Positions 31,935 to 41,064 of a DNA stretch of 64,000 nucleotides are shown here, in pieces (the stretch's first letter is position 1; each line of letters begins with the position of its first letter). The position numbers were made by a program, and so were the translations under genes. The DNA is from a virus: the IMG/VR virus record IMGVR_UViG_3300020474_001461, positions 1 to 64,000 of that record; one strand, 5' to 3'. The notes beneath the pieces were generated by a model. That model was given only the letters and a program-made list of their open reading frames with translations. It did no database searches and was not told the DNA's origin.

Positions 31935-32734
31935 ATTTCGTATCTCATTCCTTTTGGTACTGTTTTTATAAACTTATCATTTTCTTCATCGATAAATCTA
32001 AAAATGTCTACATCAATATTATATTTCTTACAGAGCACTTTCATTGCTTTTGTATCTTTAGGAAGACACATTCCACCATAACCACCAAACTCTTTATTTA
32101 CATTTAAGTAATGACCTTCACCAACACCATGAAATAAAAATGCGTCTTTGATTGAATCATAGTTTGCACCAAAATGTTCTGCTACTTTATGGAATGAGTT
32201 TGCAAATGTGATTCTCATCGCTTTGTATGTATTTGAAAAATACTTCATAAGTTCTGATTCTATGATTGACATCTTAACTTTGTGGAATGGTAATGAACCG
32301 TGTGATTTTACAATCAAATCATAGTTTTCATCACTATCAGTACCAACAACTAAAATATTGTTATTGTATACGAAGTCTTGATATGCACATCTTTCTCTCA
32401 GGAACTCAGGTACAAAACACATATTAAGATTTGGATATTCACTCATCAATCTTTGTGTAGTGCCAGGTTCTATTGTACTCTTAAGTGCAACAAGACCTTT
32501 ATATTCTAAATCACTAAGTTGACTTATTACAGAATTTACTGCTGTTAAATCACATTCTTGATTCGGACCTGTAGGAGTTCCAACTGTGATAAAGTTAATT
32601 TCTGTATCTAACGTATCTTCTATTGAAGTCTCAGGTATTTTTATATCATACCCAACCACCTCGTGTCCGATGTATTCAAATCCTTTTGATATTGCAGAAC
32701 CTACTGCTCCGATTCCTATAACTCCTAATTTCAT
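31931..32734 (-). CDS. UDP-glucose/GDP-mannose dehydrogenase-like
   Basis: A 267-residue protein with MKLGVIGIGAVGSAISKGF (NAD-binding G-x-G-x2-G), GLVALKSTIEPGTTQRL, FVPEFLRE (catalytic-domain motif), and GGYGGMCLPKDTKAM, where Cys and Lys/Asp form the dehydrogenase active site. It is shorter than the usual 400 residues: it ends soon after the active-site Cys, so the C-terminal UDP-binding domain seems to be missing or reduced. The start at 32734 gives an ATGA overlap with the upstream gene. Confidence 0.8.
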   Translation of the reverse strand: MKLGVIGIGAVGSAISKGFEYIGHEVVGYDIKIPETSIEDTLDTEINFITVGTPTGPNQECDLTAVNSVISQLSDLEYKGLVALKSTIEPGTTQRLMSEYPNLNMCFVPEFLRERCAYQDFVYNNNILVVGTDSDENYDLIVKSHGSLPFHKVKMSIIESELMKYFSNTYKAMRITFANSFHKVAEHFGANYDSIKDAFLFHGVGEGHYLNVNKEFGGYGGMCLPKDTKAMKVLCKKYNIDVDIFRFIDEENDKFIKTVPKGMRYEI

Positions 32735-33414
32735 ATTAGTGTTTCCGATATTTCCCATAAATAATTCCATTTGTTTTTATGCCATTTTCCGGCTTTTATA
32801 TATTCTATGATTTGGTGATGTATCATCATAGGGTCAAAGTAATGTTGTTTACAATACAAATGACCGTATAATGGTACTTGTGACCCATCTACCACTGAAT
32901 CTACAAGGTTCATAAAACTTCCCTCATAAACATGAATCTCTTTTGCTTTTTGTAATACTTTAGTGTAATCTAATATATGTCCCCATCTACCATCAAGATT
33001 TATTACAGGTAAATCAGGATTCTCAAAATAGTTCTGATTGATAGGACTCATTTTTCTAAATACATTATCGTGTGCTCTTTCGTGTATTATAATATAATCC
33101 TCACCGTGTTCTTCAACTAATTTTTCATACAACTTATCTTCTTCTTCAGGTCTTCTGTTCCAAGTTAACTCTCTCCAATTAGGACCCTCTACTCCATCTA
33201 TAAAATTTAGTTTAATAGTATTGTCTTTTGCTCCTGTTCCAAACTGAATGTTTTCTGTATCATTATACAATACCTTAAATAATGGAAGGAGTCTACCTTG
33301 TTGAACATCTAAGTAAACCATATCGTATTCTTTACAATACTTTTCTTTAATTACTGATGACAACATAAGTCCGTCACCAACACCACCTGCGTGTACTATC
33401 CTAATTGCGTTCAT
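32731..33414 (-). CDS. putative glycosyltransferase (heptosyltransferase-like)
   Basis: A 227-residue protein. RIVHAGGVGDGLMLSSVIK (residues 5-23) resembles the first motif of GT9 heptosyltransferases (G-x-GD-x-x-x-x-x-x-x-x), and KEIHVYEGSFMNLVDSVV resembles the donor-site segment. It is only about 60% of the usual GT9 length. Family assignment is tentative, but its position in the cassette supports a sugar-transfer role. Confidence 0.45.
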   Translation of the reverse strand: MNAIRIVHAGGVGDGLMLSSVIKEKYCKEYDMVYLDVQQGRLLPLFKVLYNDTENIQFGTGAKDNTIKLNFIDGVEGPNWRELTWNRRPEEEDKLYEKLVEEHGEDYIIIHERAHDNVFRKMSPINQNYFENPDLPVINLDGRWGHILDYTKVLQKAKEIHVYEGSFMNLVDSVVDGSQVPLYGHLYCKQHYFDPMMIHHQIIEYIKAGKWHKNKWNYLWEISETLI

Positions 33415-35108
33415 GCTAATAATTTCTCTACTAATTCTATATCTTCGGGGTAGTCAACTGCGACTGTACTCCCGTCCAATCTAACCATTTTAATCTTATA
33501 TCCCATTTCAATGAATCTATCAATTTCAATATCTTCTTGAAATTCAAGTGGGGTTTTCTTTCCGTAACTCCAAAATGCTTTTAAGTGGTCTCTGTTGAAT
33601 CCGTAGATACAAACTTGTTTCATTGGATTGGTTGGAAGACCTTCCTTTAAGCCAGGAAGTGGATTTCTTGAACACCAAATCAACTCATCATTTAGATTTG
33701 TTATTACTTTTGGTATTTTTTTATCTTCTACATTTTCATGTTTGTTCAAAGGTGCCATACAGTTTATGATATGATTTGGATTCTCTATCATTTTGTCTAT
33801 CACCTTTTGTATATCATTAGAATTTAACATTGGTTCATCACCTTGAATATTGATGATAAAATCTGCGTCAATCTCTAATGCTGCTTCTGCTACTCTGTCT
33901 GTTCCTGTTGGACAAGAGTCTGATGTTAATACTACTTTGTATCCGTGACTTTTTACTAAGTCTACAATTTCTTCATTTTCTGTTGCGATATAAACATTAT
34001 CTTTACCAACAGCATTTTCTGCAATCCCGGCGACCCAAATAATCATTTCGGTCCCAAGAATCTTGGCGAGTGGTTTGCCAGGAAATCTACTTGATTTGTA
34101 TCTCGCAGGTATAACCACCGCAACCTTTGGTTCAATCACCTTTTCAATCTTTTCAGAATCAAACCTAAGGGAATCAGGTATTTCCAATAAAATATCTTCG
34201 ATTCTATTAGGGTTCAGATGTGACTGTTGTAGATTCTGAGGATACAGTGGGTGGATGTGTTTTAATCCACTAACCATATAATTGTGTGTGAATCCCCACT
34301 TGTGTGTTTCCATCAACGGGGTCATCCACTTTCTAATCACGTCTTGAAGAGGTTTACAGTTATACGTTTTGTTTCCCTCACCGTACTGATAATATGTGAC
34401 GAGTTGTTCTGTTTTGACATTACCGACACCTCTACCCATTCCAAGAAGAGTTCCATCAATCCAAGTTGCTCCTTCTTTTTCTGCCGATAAACAGTTTGCA
34501 AAAGCAAGACCAAGATTGTCGTGTGTGTGAACTCCAACCTCACAACCGAACTCATTAAACAACTTCACTAATTCAGTTGTTCTATCAGGTGTAAGATTTC
34601 CGTAGGAATCCGCAAAATATAATGCGTCAAGTTTTAATTCGTTTAGTGTTCCAAATTCTTTTATTTCAGAATCACTCAGTAACGAGATACCCATAAGATT
34701 AATTACTAATCGATATCCTTTTTTGTTTATGTATTCACCGATTTGTTTTGATAATTCAATCTCGGAATGTTTGATTGCAAGTCTACAAATCTCAAATGGT
34801 GAATCACCAAATGGATTTATACAATCATCAATCAACGAAAAATCTACTCCACCATCTTTGATGAAATCTTTGGCGTCAATCATAAATGCAAGTTTTACGT
34901 TTACGGGAAGTCTATAATCTAATACGTCCCAAATAAACCTATCGTTACATTTACGATACTTACCACCTTTTACTGGCGACTTGTAACCTAACTCGATTAC
35001 GTCAACCCCCGATAAATCACATGCGCTAATAAGGTCTTTGACCATTTTGGTATCAAAGTCCCAATTAGTATAGTAACCACCGTCTCTTAATGTACAATCT
35101 AATAACAT
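33411..35108 (-). CDS. fused HMGL-like aldolase and CMP-ulosonate (KdsB-like) synthetase
   Basis: A 565-residue two-domain protein. Residues 1-325 form a DRE-TIM aldolase: LLDCTLRDGGYYTNW (2-16) with the metal Asp, FMIDAKDF, YFADSYGNLTP (164-174), and VGVHTHDNLG (191-200) with metal His residues. Residues 328-565 form a CMP-Kdo synthetase-like domain: IPARYKSSRFPGKPLA (333-348), PTGTDRVAEAA (400-410) and NIQGDEPML (420-428). The fusion suggests making and activating a keto-deoxy sugar acid. Substrates are unknown. A 51-bp gap precedes it with no clear promoter. Confidence 0.85.
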   Translation of the reverse strand: MLLDCTLRDGGYYTNWDFDTKMVKDLISACDLSGVDVIELGYKSPVKGGKYRKCNDRFIWDVLDYRLPVNVKLAFMIDAKDFIKDGGVDFSLIDDCINPFGDSPFEICRLAIKHSEIELSKQIGEYINKKGYRLVINLMGISLLSDSEIKEFGTLNELKLDALYFADSYGNLTPDRTTELVKLFNEFGCEVGVHTHDNLGLAFANCLSAEKEGATWIDGTLLGMGRGVGNVKTEQLVTYYQYGEGNKTYNCKPLQDVIRKWMTPLMETHKWGFTHNYMVSGLKHIHPLYPQNLQQSHLNPNRIEDILLEIPDSLRFDSEKIEKVIEPKVAVVIPARYKSSRFPGKPLAKILGTEMIIWVAGIAENAVGKDNVYIATENEEIVDLVKSHGYKVVLTSDSCPTGTDRVAEAALEIDADFIINIQGDEPMLNSNDIQKVIDKMIENPNHIINCMAPLNKHENVEDKKIPKVITNLNDELIWCSRNPLPGLKEGLPTNPMKQVCIYGFNRDHLKAFWSYGKKTPLEFQEDIEIDRFIEMGYKIKMVRLDGSTVAVDYPEDIELVEKLLA

Positions 35109-35159
35109 AGGAAATTGTTAAATTTTCTTTTGACACACATATCGTTTCCAAAAACGCGA

Positions 35160-35783
35160 TTACACAAGGGTATCGTAATACTCATTTTGTTTTTCTTGTT
35201 TTTTGATATCTTTTGGGTGTAACAATGCGAACTCTTCTAAAGAAGGTAAGTTAGAAATAGTATCATATCCTTCGATTTTCTCGTGTACCTTGTTTACCCA
35301 ACGAATGGTATCTGATTTTTTATATATTCTCCACTGAGGGTCTGGCCAATTAATCCAACCTTTTTCATCAACTCTCCATCCCCACTTTTGGATATGTTCT
35401 TGGGTCAAACCTTCTACCGTGTTTATTCTTGGAACAAGAACTACATCAACCTCATTCATTTTTAAAATGTCAGGTAAGTTCTGTATCAATACTTTACTTG
35501 GTATTTCATCTGCGTCAATCTGAAAAATGTAATCACCGTTACATAAATCAGTCAACTTGTTTTTCCAATCACCGAAGTGACCATCAAATTTATCTTTATA
35601 CCATACGAATGCGTTGTTGACAGATTTAGCTCTTAAGAACTCCTCTATCCCCTCATCACCTTTTGATTCGTCAAATAATATTATAACCTCGTCTTCTCTT
35701 CTTTTATATTTTAAGATGTGAGGTAAAAGTGATTGTATTTCTACAAACTCATTACATACGGTTATTGCGTAACTTATTTTCAT
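35160..35783 (-). CDS. GT2 glycosyltransferase, short
   Basis: A 207-residue family 2 transferase domain: SYAITVCNEFVEIQSLLP (residues 3-20), EVIILFDESKGDEGIEEF, DGHFGDWKNKLTDLCNGDYIFQIDADE with the DAD metal site (about 94-96). It ends near residue 205, so only the GT-A core is present, like the short waaE-type glucosyltransferases. It lies 51 bp downstream of the fused aldolase gene's start in transcription order (the gene before it). Confidence 0.8.
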   Translation of the reverse strand: MKISYAITVCNEFVEIQSLLPHILKYKRREDEVIILFDESKGDEGIEEFLRAKSVNNAFVWYKDKFDGHFGDWKNKLTDLCNGDYIFQIDADEIPSKVLIQNLPDILKMNEVDVVLVPRINTVEGLTQEHIQKWGWRVDEKGWINWPDPQWRIYKKSDTIRWVNKVHEKIEGYDTISNLPSLEEFALLHPKDIKKQEKQNEYYDTLV

Positions 35784-35792
35784 AATTTAATT

Positions 35793-36311
35793 TTATAGTC
35801 CTACGGGTGGTACATCTTGTCTCGTGTCCAAATCCGTATCATCTTTTCTAATTTGTTCTTGTTGTCTTCTTTTCGCTGCAGGTTCAATTAAATCGAAGTT
35901 ACCATAATCATAGTTGTAAACTATAACCGAAGTAACATTTTTTTCAACCAAAGTTCTATAACCAACTTGAAGTTTTTTATTCTTGATAACTCCTGAATAA
36001 AATGCTTTAGACGCTTCTTCTATTCTTAGTTTAGTTAAATCTAACTTTCTGATTCCTTTAGTGGTACTAAATACCTCGTCTAAATCCTCTGCTAATTCTT
36101 TAAAATCTTGTGGTTTACAATGTTTCAAGTCTAAACAATGAAATCTCATTTTAAAGTCGGGTTGTAAAACAAATACAAAATAGTCTCGTTGAACTCCATC
36201 TTTTTTTCTGTATCTGATTTTTGCAACCATTCCCCTTTCCAACTTTGACTTATTAAGTTTGGTTGGGTCTTTCATATTACTTCTATGTCTACTTGTGTAA
36301 TCCGACGCCAT
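35793..36311 (-). CDS. hypothetical protein (172 aa)
   Basis: Not recognised. The first 60 residues are basic with a small beta domain (KLERGMVAKIRYRKKDGVQRDY, FVFVLQPDF), reminiscent of phage proteins of unknown role near virion or replication genes. It continues with KFEELAEDL-like helices and ends in a Pro/Asp-rich tail (TDLDTRQDVPPVGL). Overlaps the GT4 gene by 1 bp (TAATG). Confidence 0.45.
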   Translation of the reverse strand: MASDYTSRHRSNMKDPTKLNKSKLERGMVAKIRYRKKDGVQRDYFVFVLQPDFKMRFHCLDLKHCKPQDFKELAEDLDEVFSTTKGIRKLDLTKLRIEEASKAFYSGVIKNKKLQVGYRTLVEKNVTSVIVYNYDYGNFDLIEPAAKRRQQEQIRKDDTDLDTRQDVPPVGL

Positions 36312-37603
36312 TATTTTTTCTTCAATTTAGGTAATTTTAAAGTGACCTGTTGTGGTCCCTGACCTGCTTTATACTCATCAAGTATTTGTGACAACTTTGT
36401 TGCCATATGTTCTTTGGTAAAGTTGGTCTTTACATAATGTCTATTCTTTCTTGACATTTCCAATGCTTTTTTATACTTATCGTATATTGTTTTCATCGTA
36501 CCTGTTGCCTGACCATAATTCACTTTGAACCACTTACTACCTTCTTGGAACCATTTATTTCTTGCTGATGGATGTACTTCTTTTAATTCACCACCAAGTA
36601 AAAAGTTATACTCAGGATGTAAAAAGTCTAAGTGACCACTCCACCCTGATGCGATAATAGGTTTACCACTAACACATGCTTCAAGTAGTGGTCTACCAAA
36701 TCCCTCACCATGAGTAAATGATACATGAGATTTTACCTTTGGATGGTTGTATAACGAGTTCATTTCTTCATCTGTCATATCCCCATCAAGAATGTATATG
36801 TTTGGAAGTTTACCACTCATACCATCCATTTCTTTTATTTTTTCAATTCTTTTTTTGATTTCAAGTACACTTGTTATACAAGGTTTTCCAAGAGAGGTTT
36901 TTAGTATTAACGCAGGTTGTGATTTTTTATTAAAACTACTTGTCTTAAATGTATTCAAAAATGCGTGTATTAATGTTGAGATACCTTTTCTATCTTCACC
37001 CAACTCACCCTGTAACCAATGTCCTACAAATAAGAAACAAAACTGTTCAGGTATTTCTGATAATGTTTTTTCTACGGTTTTTGATATTGGTTTTTTATTA
37101 TCATATATGTCTGTATCATAACCTTCAAATAAAACTTCGACAGGTTTTTCTATTTTTAGTTCACCTAATTTTTGTTTTGTTTGGTCATTGAGTTTATCAT
37201 ACACTGCTTTTAAAGTTGTTTTTGAGTGTTCTGATGATACTATATTCAAGTCCATTCTATTACAACCCTCAATAAAATCTGCGGTTGCGTCTGATGATTC
37301 AATCACTGCGGATACACCAACATTAAAATGACCAACAGGTTGAAACTCATTTGGAATTGTTATTTGAAACCAAACATCAGGTTTTTGTTCTAATTTAGGT
37401 ATAATCCTTGAAGATAAATCTTTATCATCGGGTGTTAATGCATTCATACTTAAATCACCCCACCTTTGAGATAGAATCTTTATATCCCACTCATCACCTT
37501 TTTCTTTTAGTAAAGCTCTTACAAAGTCTCTACTTCTTGAACCATAACCACTTCTTGTAGCAATGGGACAACTAACTACACATAACTTTTTTATACTTTC
37601 CAT
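36311..37603 (-). CDS. GT4-like glycosyltransferase
   Basis: A 430-residue GT-B enzyme. The second domain carries FLFVGHWLQGELGEDRKGISTL, then VSFTHGEGFGRPLLEACVSG (the E-x7-E donor-sugar motif around residues 294-313), and GKPIIASGWSGHLDFL. The N-terminal domain starts VVSCPIATRSGYGSRSRDFV. Transfers an NDP-sugar; acceptor unknown. It is the second of two adjacent GT4 genes overlapping by 13 bp. Confidence 0.85.
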   Translation of the reverse strand: MESIKKLCVVSCPIATRSGYGSRSRDFVRALLKEKGDEWDIKILSQRWGDLSMNALTPDDKDLSSRIIPKLEQKPDVWFQITIPNEFQPVGHFNVGVSAVIESSDATADFIEGCNRMDLNIVSSEHSKTTLKAVYDKLNDQTKQKLGELKIEKPVEVLFEGYDTDIYDNKKPISKTVEKTLSEIPEQFCFLFVGHWLQGELGEDRKGISTLIHAFLNTFKTSSFNKKSQPALILKTSLGKPCITSVLEIKKRIEKIKEMDGMSGKLPNIYILDGDMTDEEMNSLYNHPKVKSHVSFTHGEGFGRPLLEACVSGKPIIASGWSGHLDFLHPEYNFLLGGELKEVHPSARNKWFQEGSKWFKVNYGQATGTMKTIYDKYKKALEMSRKNRHYVKTNFTKEHMATKLSQILDEYKAGQGPQQVTLKLPKLKKK

Positions 37604-39015
37604 AAGTCAAATCTTTTTCGTGGTTTCCAATTTTCAAAACAACCATCTATTGCTTCAATAAACTTTTCACCCATTTTTTCTGATGCCATATCACCCTCAC
37701 CTACTACAAACTCGTGACCTAACATACCAACTCTTGATACTTCGTCTCTACCCATTTGGAAAAAACTATCGAGTTGTTCTGTTATATCATATGAGTCACA
37801 TCTATCATCGTATATATAAGGAGTAACAGGTGAACCCTGTAATGATAAATTTGTTGGCCATACAGGTTTTACCCATTCACCGTGTTCTAATTTATCTTTC
37901 CATTTTCTCCAATCATGAAGTGACCCAATTTCAACATAGTCTTCTTCTGTAAGTAATTTACCATCTTTTCTAAAACCACATTGGTCTTGTAGACCACCTG
38001 TAACATTTACGATTATAGGAGTACCCGCTCTTAATGCTTCACAAGAACCTAATCCAAACCCTTCGTTAGATGCGACATTTAAAACCACATCACACGCATT
38101 ATAATATAAATTCAGTACATCGGTTGGCCACGCGTCTTGAACAGTTGGAAGTTTTGTAAACTTATAATGACCATATTTACCACAGTGTTTGATAACTTCT
38201 GTTAAATCTGTACCATTATCATCAACCTGTTGAGTATGTAAAAGTAACATCATTTTTTTATCAGGATTCTTTTCTGCGAATCTACTAAATGCTTCAACTA
38301 CATCACCTGGCACTTTTCTACGAATATTTCTATTATTCCAACCAACAACAAAATCATATTGTTCTAATTTAAACTGTTGTTTGAAATCAAGTAATTTCGG
38401 GTCCATATCTGATAATGGTTTAAATAATGGTGAAACACCATGAGGAATATACTTATGGTTCCAATCTTCTTTTGCTAATCCTGTTTTTTGAAGTGTTCTT
38501 TTATTAATACCATAAGTTTGTTTTGATATACCTAATAACAAGTCACAACTTGCGTAGAATGGTGCGTTCCATAGTGGGTCAGGAAGTGAGTCCCAAATGT
38601 TATAATACATAATTGGACAAATTTGTCTAATTTCGTTTTCCATTTCATATAACCATCGCCAGAATCTTGGGTCTGTAAAGTGTAAGATTGCGTCAGGTTT
38701 TTCTATGTTGATTAATTCTCTTAATATGTCGGGATTACCATAACCCGTATTACAATATATCTTTACACTTGCGTCTTTGATTCCTGTAGTCTTTCTAACA
38801 TCATCGTCTAATATGAGTTGTTTACCTGATTCAGGATGTTTTAACGCTGCTCCTAATTGTACCCAATCATATTTGTGTACGGTTGACAATACAATCTCTT
38901 TTGATTGTGTTGCGATTCCACTATGTAATCGTAAATCGTCTGAAAGTAAAAGTATCTTAGGTTTCTTAACTTTGTCCTTAGATACCTTTTTTAGTTTTGG
39001 TAGTTCTATACTCAT
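37591..39015 (-). CDS. GT4-like glycosyltransferase
   Basis: A 474-residue GT-B enzyme. The N-terminal acceptor domain has LLSDDLRLHSGIATQSKEI. The donor site reads NVASNEGFGLGSCEALRAGTP (E-x7-E around residues 318-338). FVVGWNNRNIRRKVPGDVV corresponds to the start of the second Rossmann domain. A promoter of the window's class lies 29 bp upstream at 39044-39073. Together with 36311 it forms a GT4 pair. Confidence 0.85.
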   Translation of the reverse strand: MSIELPKLKKVSKDKVKKPKILLLSDDLRLHSGIATQSKEIVLSTVHKYDWVQLGAALKHPESGKQLILDDDVRKTTGIKDASVKIYCNTGYGNPDILRELINIEKPDAILHFTDPRFWRWLYEMENEIRQICPIMYYNIWDSLPDPLWNAPFYASCDLLLGISKQTYGINKRTLQKTGLAKEDWNHKYIPHGVSPLFKPLSDMDPKLLDFKQQFKLEQYDFVVGWNNRNIRRKVPGDVVEAFSRFAEKNPDKKMMLLLHTQQVDDNGTDLTEVIKHCGKYGHYKFTKLPTVQDAWPTDVLNLYYNACDVVLNVASNEGFGLGSCEALRAGTPIIVNVTGGLQDQCGFRKDGKLLTEEDYVEIGSLHDWRKWKDKLEHGEWVKPVWPTNLSLQGSPVTPYIYDDRCDSYDITEQLDSFFQMGRDEVSRVGMLGHEFVVGEGDMASEKMGEKFIEAIDGCFENWKPRKRFDLWKV

Positions 39016-39043
39016 CTGTAACTTCTTCTTTTATTTAACTATA

Positions 39044-39073
39044 AATATACAAAAAAAATTAATTAAATCCTAT
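39044..39073 (-). promoter_or_regulatory. promoter upstream of GT4 pair
   Basis: TATATT at 39044-39049 with an 18-bp spacer to ATAGGA at 39068-39073 on the minus strand. The -10 and spacer are as at the other sites, but the -35 keeps only GGA. It overlaps the 3' end of the cupin gene. Confidence 0.45.
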
Positions 39074-39407
39074 TATATTCATCAGAAATTCTAACAATAT
39101 CATCTTCACCGAAATATGTACCTGTTTGAACTTCTATAAATTCAACGGGTTCATCTGTTTCGTTCCATGCTCTGTGTCTTGCTCCTAATGGTATTTTAAT
39201 TGTCTCACCATATTTTCTGAATACCTTTTCGTCATCTAAAACGATTGTTAACTCACCTTTTATCACGGTCCAACATTCCTGTCTTTTGTGATGATATTGA
39301 TAGGACAACTTTCTGTGAGGTTCTACGGTAATTCTTTTTACTTTTGTAGTGGGGTCATCTAATAATACCTCGTATCTACCCCAAGGTCTATATTCTATTT
39401 CATTCAT
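39063..39407 (-). CDS. cupin, mannose-6-phosphate isomerase C-terminal type
   Basis: A 114-residue cupin barrel. PWGRYEVLL begins the domain. KRITVEPHRKLSYQYHHKRQE (about residues 24-44) has the metal-binding His cluster, TVIKGEL is the conserved turn, and KIPLGARHRAWN contains the last metal His. It resembles the C-terminal domain of bifunctional mannose-6-phosphate isomerase/GDP-mannose pyrophosphorylase, standing alone. It would isomerise or bind a sugar phosphate. Confidence 0.8.
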   Translation of the reverse strand: MNEIEYRPWGRYEVLLDDPTTKVKRITVEPHRKLSYQYHHKRQECWTVIKGELTIVLDDEKVFRKYGETIKIPLGARHRAWNETDEPVEFIEVQTGTYFGEDDIVRISDEYNRI

Positions 39408-40396
39408 AATCTTAAAGTATTTTTAAAATTTTCAGTCCAAGTATCTACTTGGTATTTTTTAACTTTTTCTTGTTGTTTCTTTACCAACTCAATTCTTAAA
39501 TCAGGATTATTACATAAGTTTTCGTATTTTTCTAAAAACTCTTCAGTTGTTTTAAATCTAAGTTCATCAATTACAAATTCTCTATATGTTGTTGTGTCGT
39601 TATCGTGAACTAAATATGTAAGTCCTGAAAAGATACCTTCCATTAGTGAATATCCAAAGGTATCAACTTTTGCGAATGATAATCCAAAACCTGATTCACT
39701 TAATAACTTTAAATAAACCTCTTTAGAATGGTTAAAATAAAAGTTCTTAAAATCTTTTTGAACTTTACCTATATATGTGGTTGAACCTTGTGGACATGCT
39801 ATTGTTATTTTATCTTTCAGTTCATTTGGTAACTCAAGTAACATATCAACATTTTTATCTTTCATCAATCTATGAGAAAATAAAATCTTATCATTAATAA
39901 TTGGTTCTTGAATATTCATATGAACAGGTAAACCTAATACGTCTACATCATATGGAACTCTATTTTTCATTAATTGTGAACCAACTATGGTTTGTTTAGA
40001 CATTGACATGATAGCATCTTCATAATCAATGAACTGTTTCTGTTGACCTATTGCTCCATCTTGATGATTAGTAGCATGTACAATACCACCAAAAATGTTT
40101 GCGAATCCTGCATTTTGAATATCAAGTGAAAAGTCATCTAATAGATTACAATAAAATACTTTTTTAATTTCGTTTTTTCTTAACTCGGGTAATAAGTCTG
40201 AAATATATTTGTGTAGTTGTGATTTTCCTGGCAGATAACTATCTTCACCAAATTCATATTCTCCTGTAAAAAAGTTATAGTATTTATCAGGTACAAAAAA
40301 TATCTTTGATAGTAACTGATTCAGTTCTACTGCCCACTTATGATTAAAGAAGTGAGGTATAAATGCTATTGTACTAAACTCACTTTCTACTTTCAT
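39404..40396 (-). CDS. GT-B glycosyltransferase
   Basis: A 330-residue protein. N-terminal FIPHFFNHKWAVELNQLLS suits the acceptor domain, ILFSHRLMKDKNVDMLLEL is the conserved hinge and second-domain start, and VDTFGYSLMEGIFSGLTYL is the GT4-like donor motif with E-x7-type spacing. Overlaps the cupin by 4 bp and the small membrane gene upstream by 4 bp. Confidence 0.75.
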   Translation of the reverse strand: MKVESEFSTIAFIPHFFNHKWAVELNQLLSKIFFVPDKYYNFFTGEYEFGEDSYLPGKSQLHKYISDLLPELRKNEIKKVFYCNLLDDFSLDIQNAGFANIFGGIVHATNHQDGAIGQQKQFIDYEDAIMSMSKQTIVGSQLMKNRVPYDVDVLGLPVHMNIQEPIINDKILFSHRLMKDKNVDMLLELPNELKDKITIACPQGSTTYIGKVQKDFKNFYFNHSKEVYLKLLSESGFGLSFAKVDTFGYSLMEGIFSGLTYLVHDNDTTTYREFVIDELRFKTTEEFLEKYENLCNNPDLRIELVKKQQEKVKKYQVDTWTENFKNTLRL

Positions 40397-40665
40397 AACT
40401 CTTGTTGCATTTTAAGAAACGCCTTTACTTTATACAATAATGAACAAAATATTGCCAACCCCATTCCACCGATAAATAATCTTACATTTTCAGCAAATGG
40501 TTTGAATGCAAATCCATAAACCAACATGGCTACCATATCAAACCCAACCATTCCACCTGCGATACCTAAAATCATATCTTGAAACCTTTTACAAAGTATT
40601 ACTATTAAATTAGTAATTTGATATAATAGTATAAATGAACCTAAACCTAATAAAAAATCTTCCAT
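40393..40665 (-). CDS. small membrane protein (90 aa)
   Basis: Three hydrophobic segments: residues 4-24, 33-50 and 57-80, ending with a basic tail (KAFLKMQQEL). Could be a holin, or a small membrane partner for glycan transfer given its link to the transferase operon. No motif decides between them. Confidence 0.5.
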   Translation of the reverse strand: MEDFLLGLGSFILLYQITNLIVILCKRFQDMILGIAGGMVGFDMVAMLVYGFAFKPFAENVRLFIGGMGLAIFCSLLYKVKAFLKMQQEL

Positions 40666-40668
40666 ATC

Positions 40669-41064
40669 TTATTGAACAAAACTTGCTTTTTTCTTCCACC
40701 TATTTAACAATCTGTTAAAGTGATTAAATTCTTTTCTTGTTATTTCACCAAAGTAAACTATCTTATCTGAATTGTGAACAATACAGTCATATTGGTGAAG
40801 TGGTTGTGTTGGATGATATGGTTTGTCATAATACTCATCTTCCATTCCGCTATATAAAGTTCTTGATGTATTTGCAGGATTATACTCTATATATTTCATA
40901 TTCATTTCTAAAGAATATTTTCTAACCCATTTTTCAATACCATCTTTTTTACCCCTTGTAACTATGATTAGGTCATTTCCAAACTTTTTATTTAACTTGA
41001 AAATTATATCTTTTATCTCTACTCTATTTTCATACGTCTCGTGACCTATCAACGCTACTCTCAT
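40669..41064 (-). CDS. SLOG/DprA-fold-like protein (131 aa)
   Basis: Start at 41064 (MRVALIGHETYENRVE). A longer frame runs back to 41163 inside the lysozyme-like gene. RVALIGHETYENRVEIKDII and DLIIVTRGKKDGIEKWVRKYSLE resemble the DUF2493/YspA SLOG fold, which binds nucleotides or nucleotide-derived ligands. The C-terminal half (CIVHNSDKIVYFGEITRKE) is a plausible second strand-helix pair. Only a weak match. Confidence 0.4.
   Translation of the reverse strand: MRVALIGHETYENRVEIKDIIFKLNKKFGNDLIIVTRGKKDGIEKWVRKYSLEMNMKYIEYNPANTSRTLYSGMEDEYYDKPYHPTQPLHQYDCIVHNSDKIVYFGEITRKEFNHFNRLLNRWKKKASFVQ

Noticed and set aside
24041-40396. The glycan cassette as bacterial contamination or an assembly chimera
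   Set aside because: Strand, spacing, overlaps and base composition are continuous with the phage genes on both sides, and phage-type proteins (small HAD, 2OG oxygenase, DUF6165) are mixed in.
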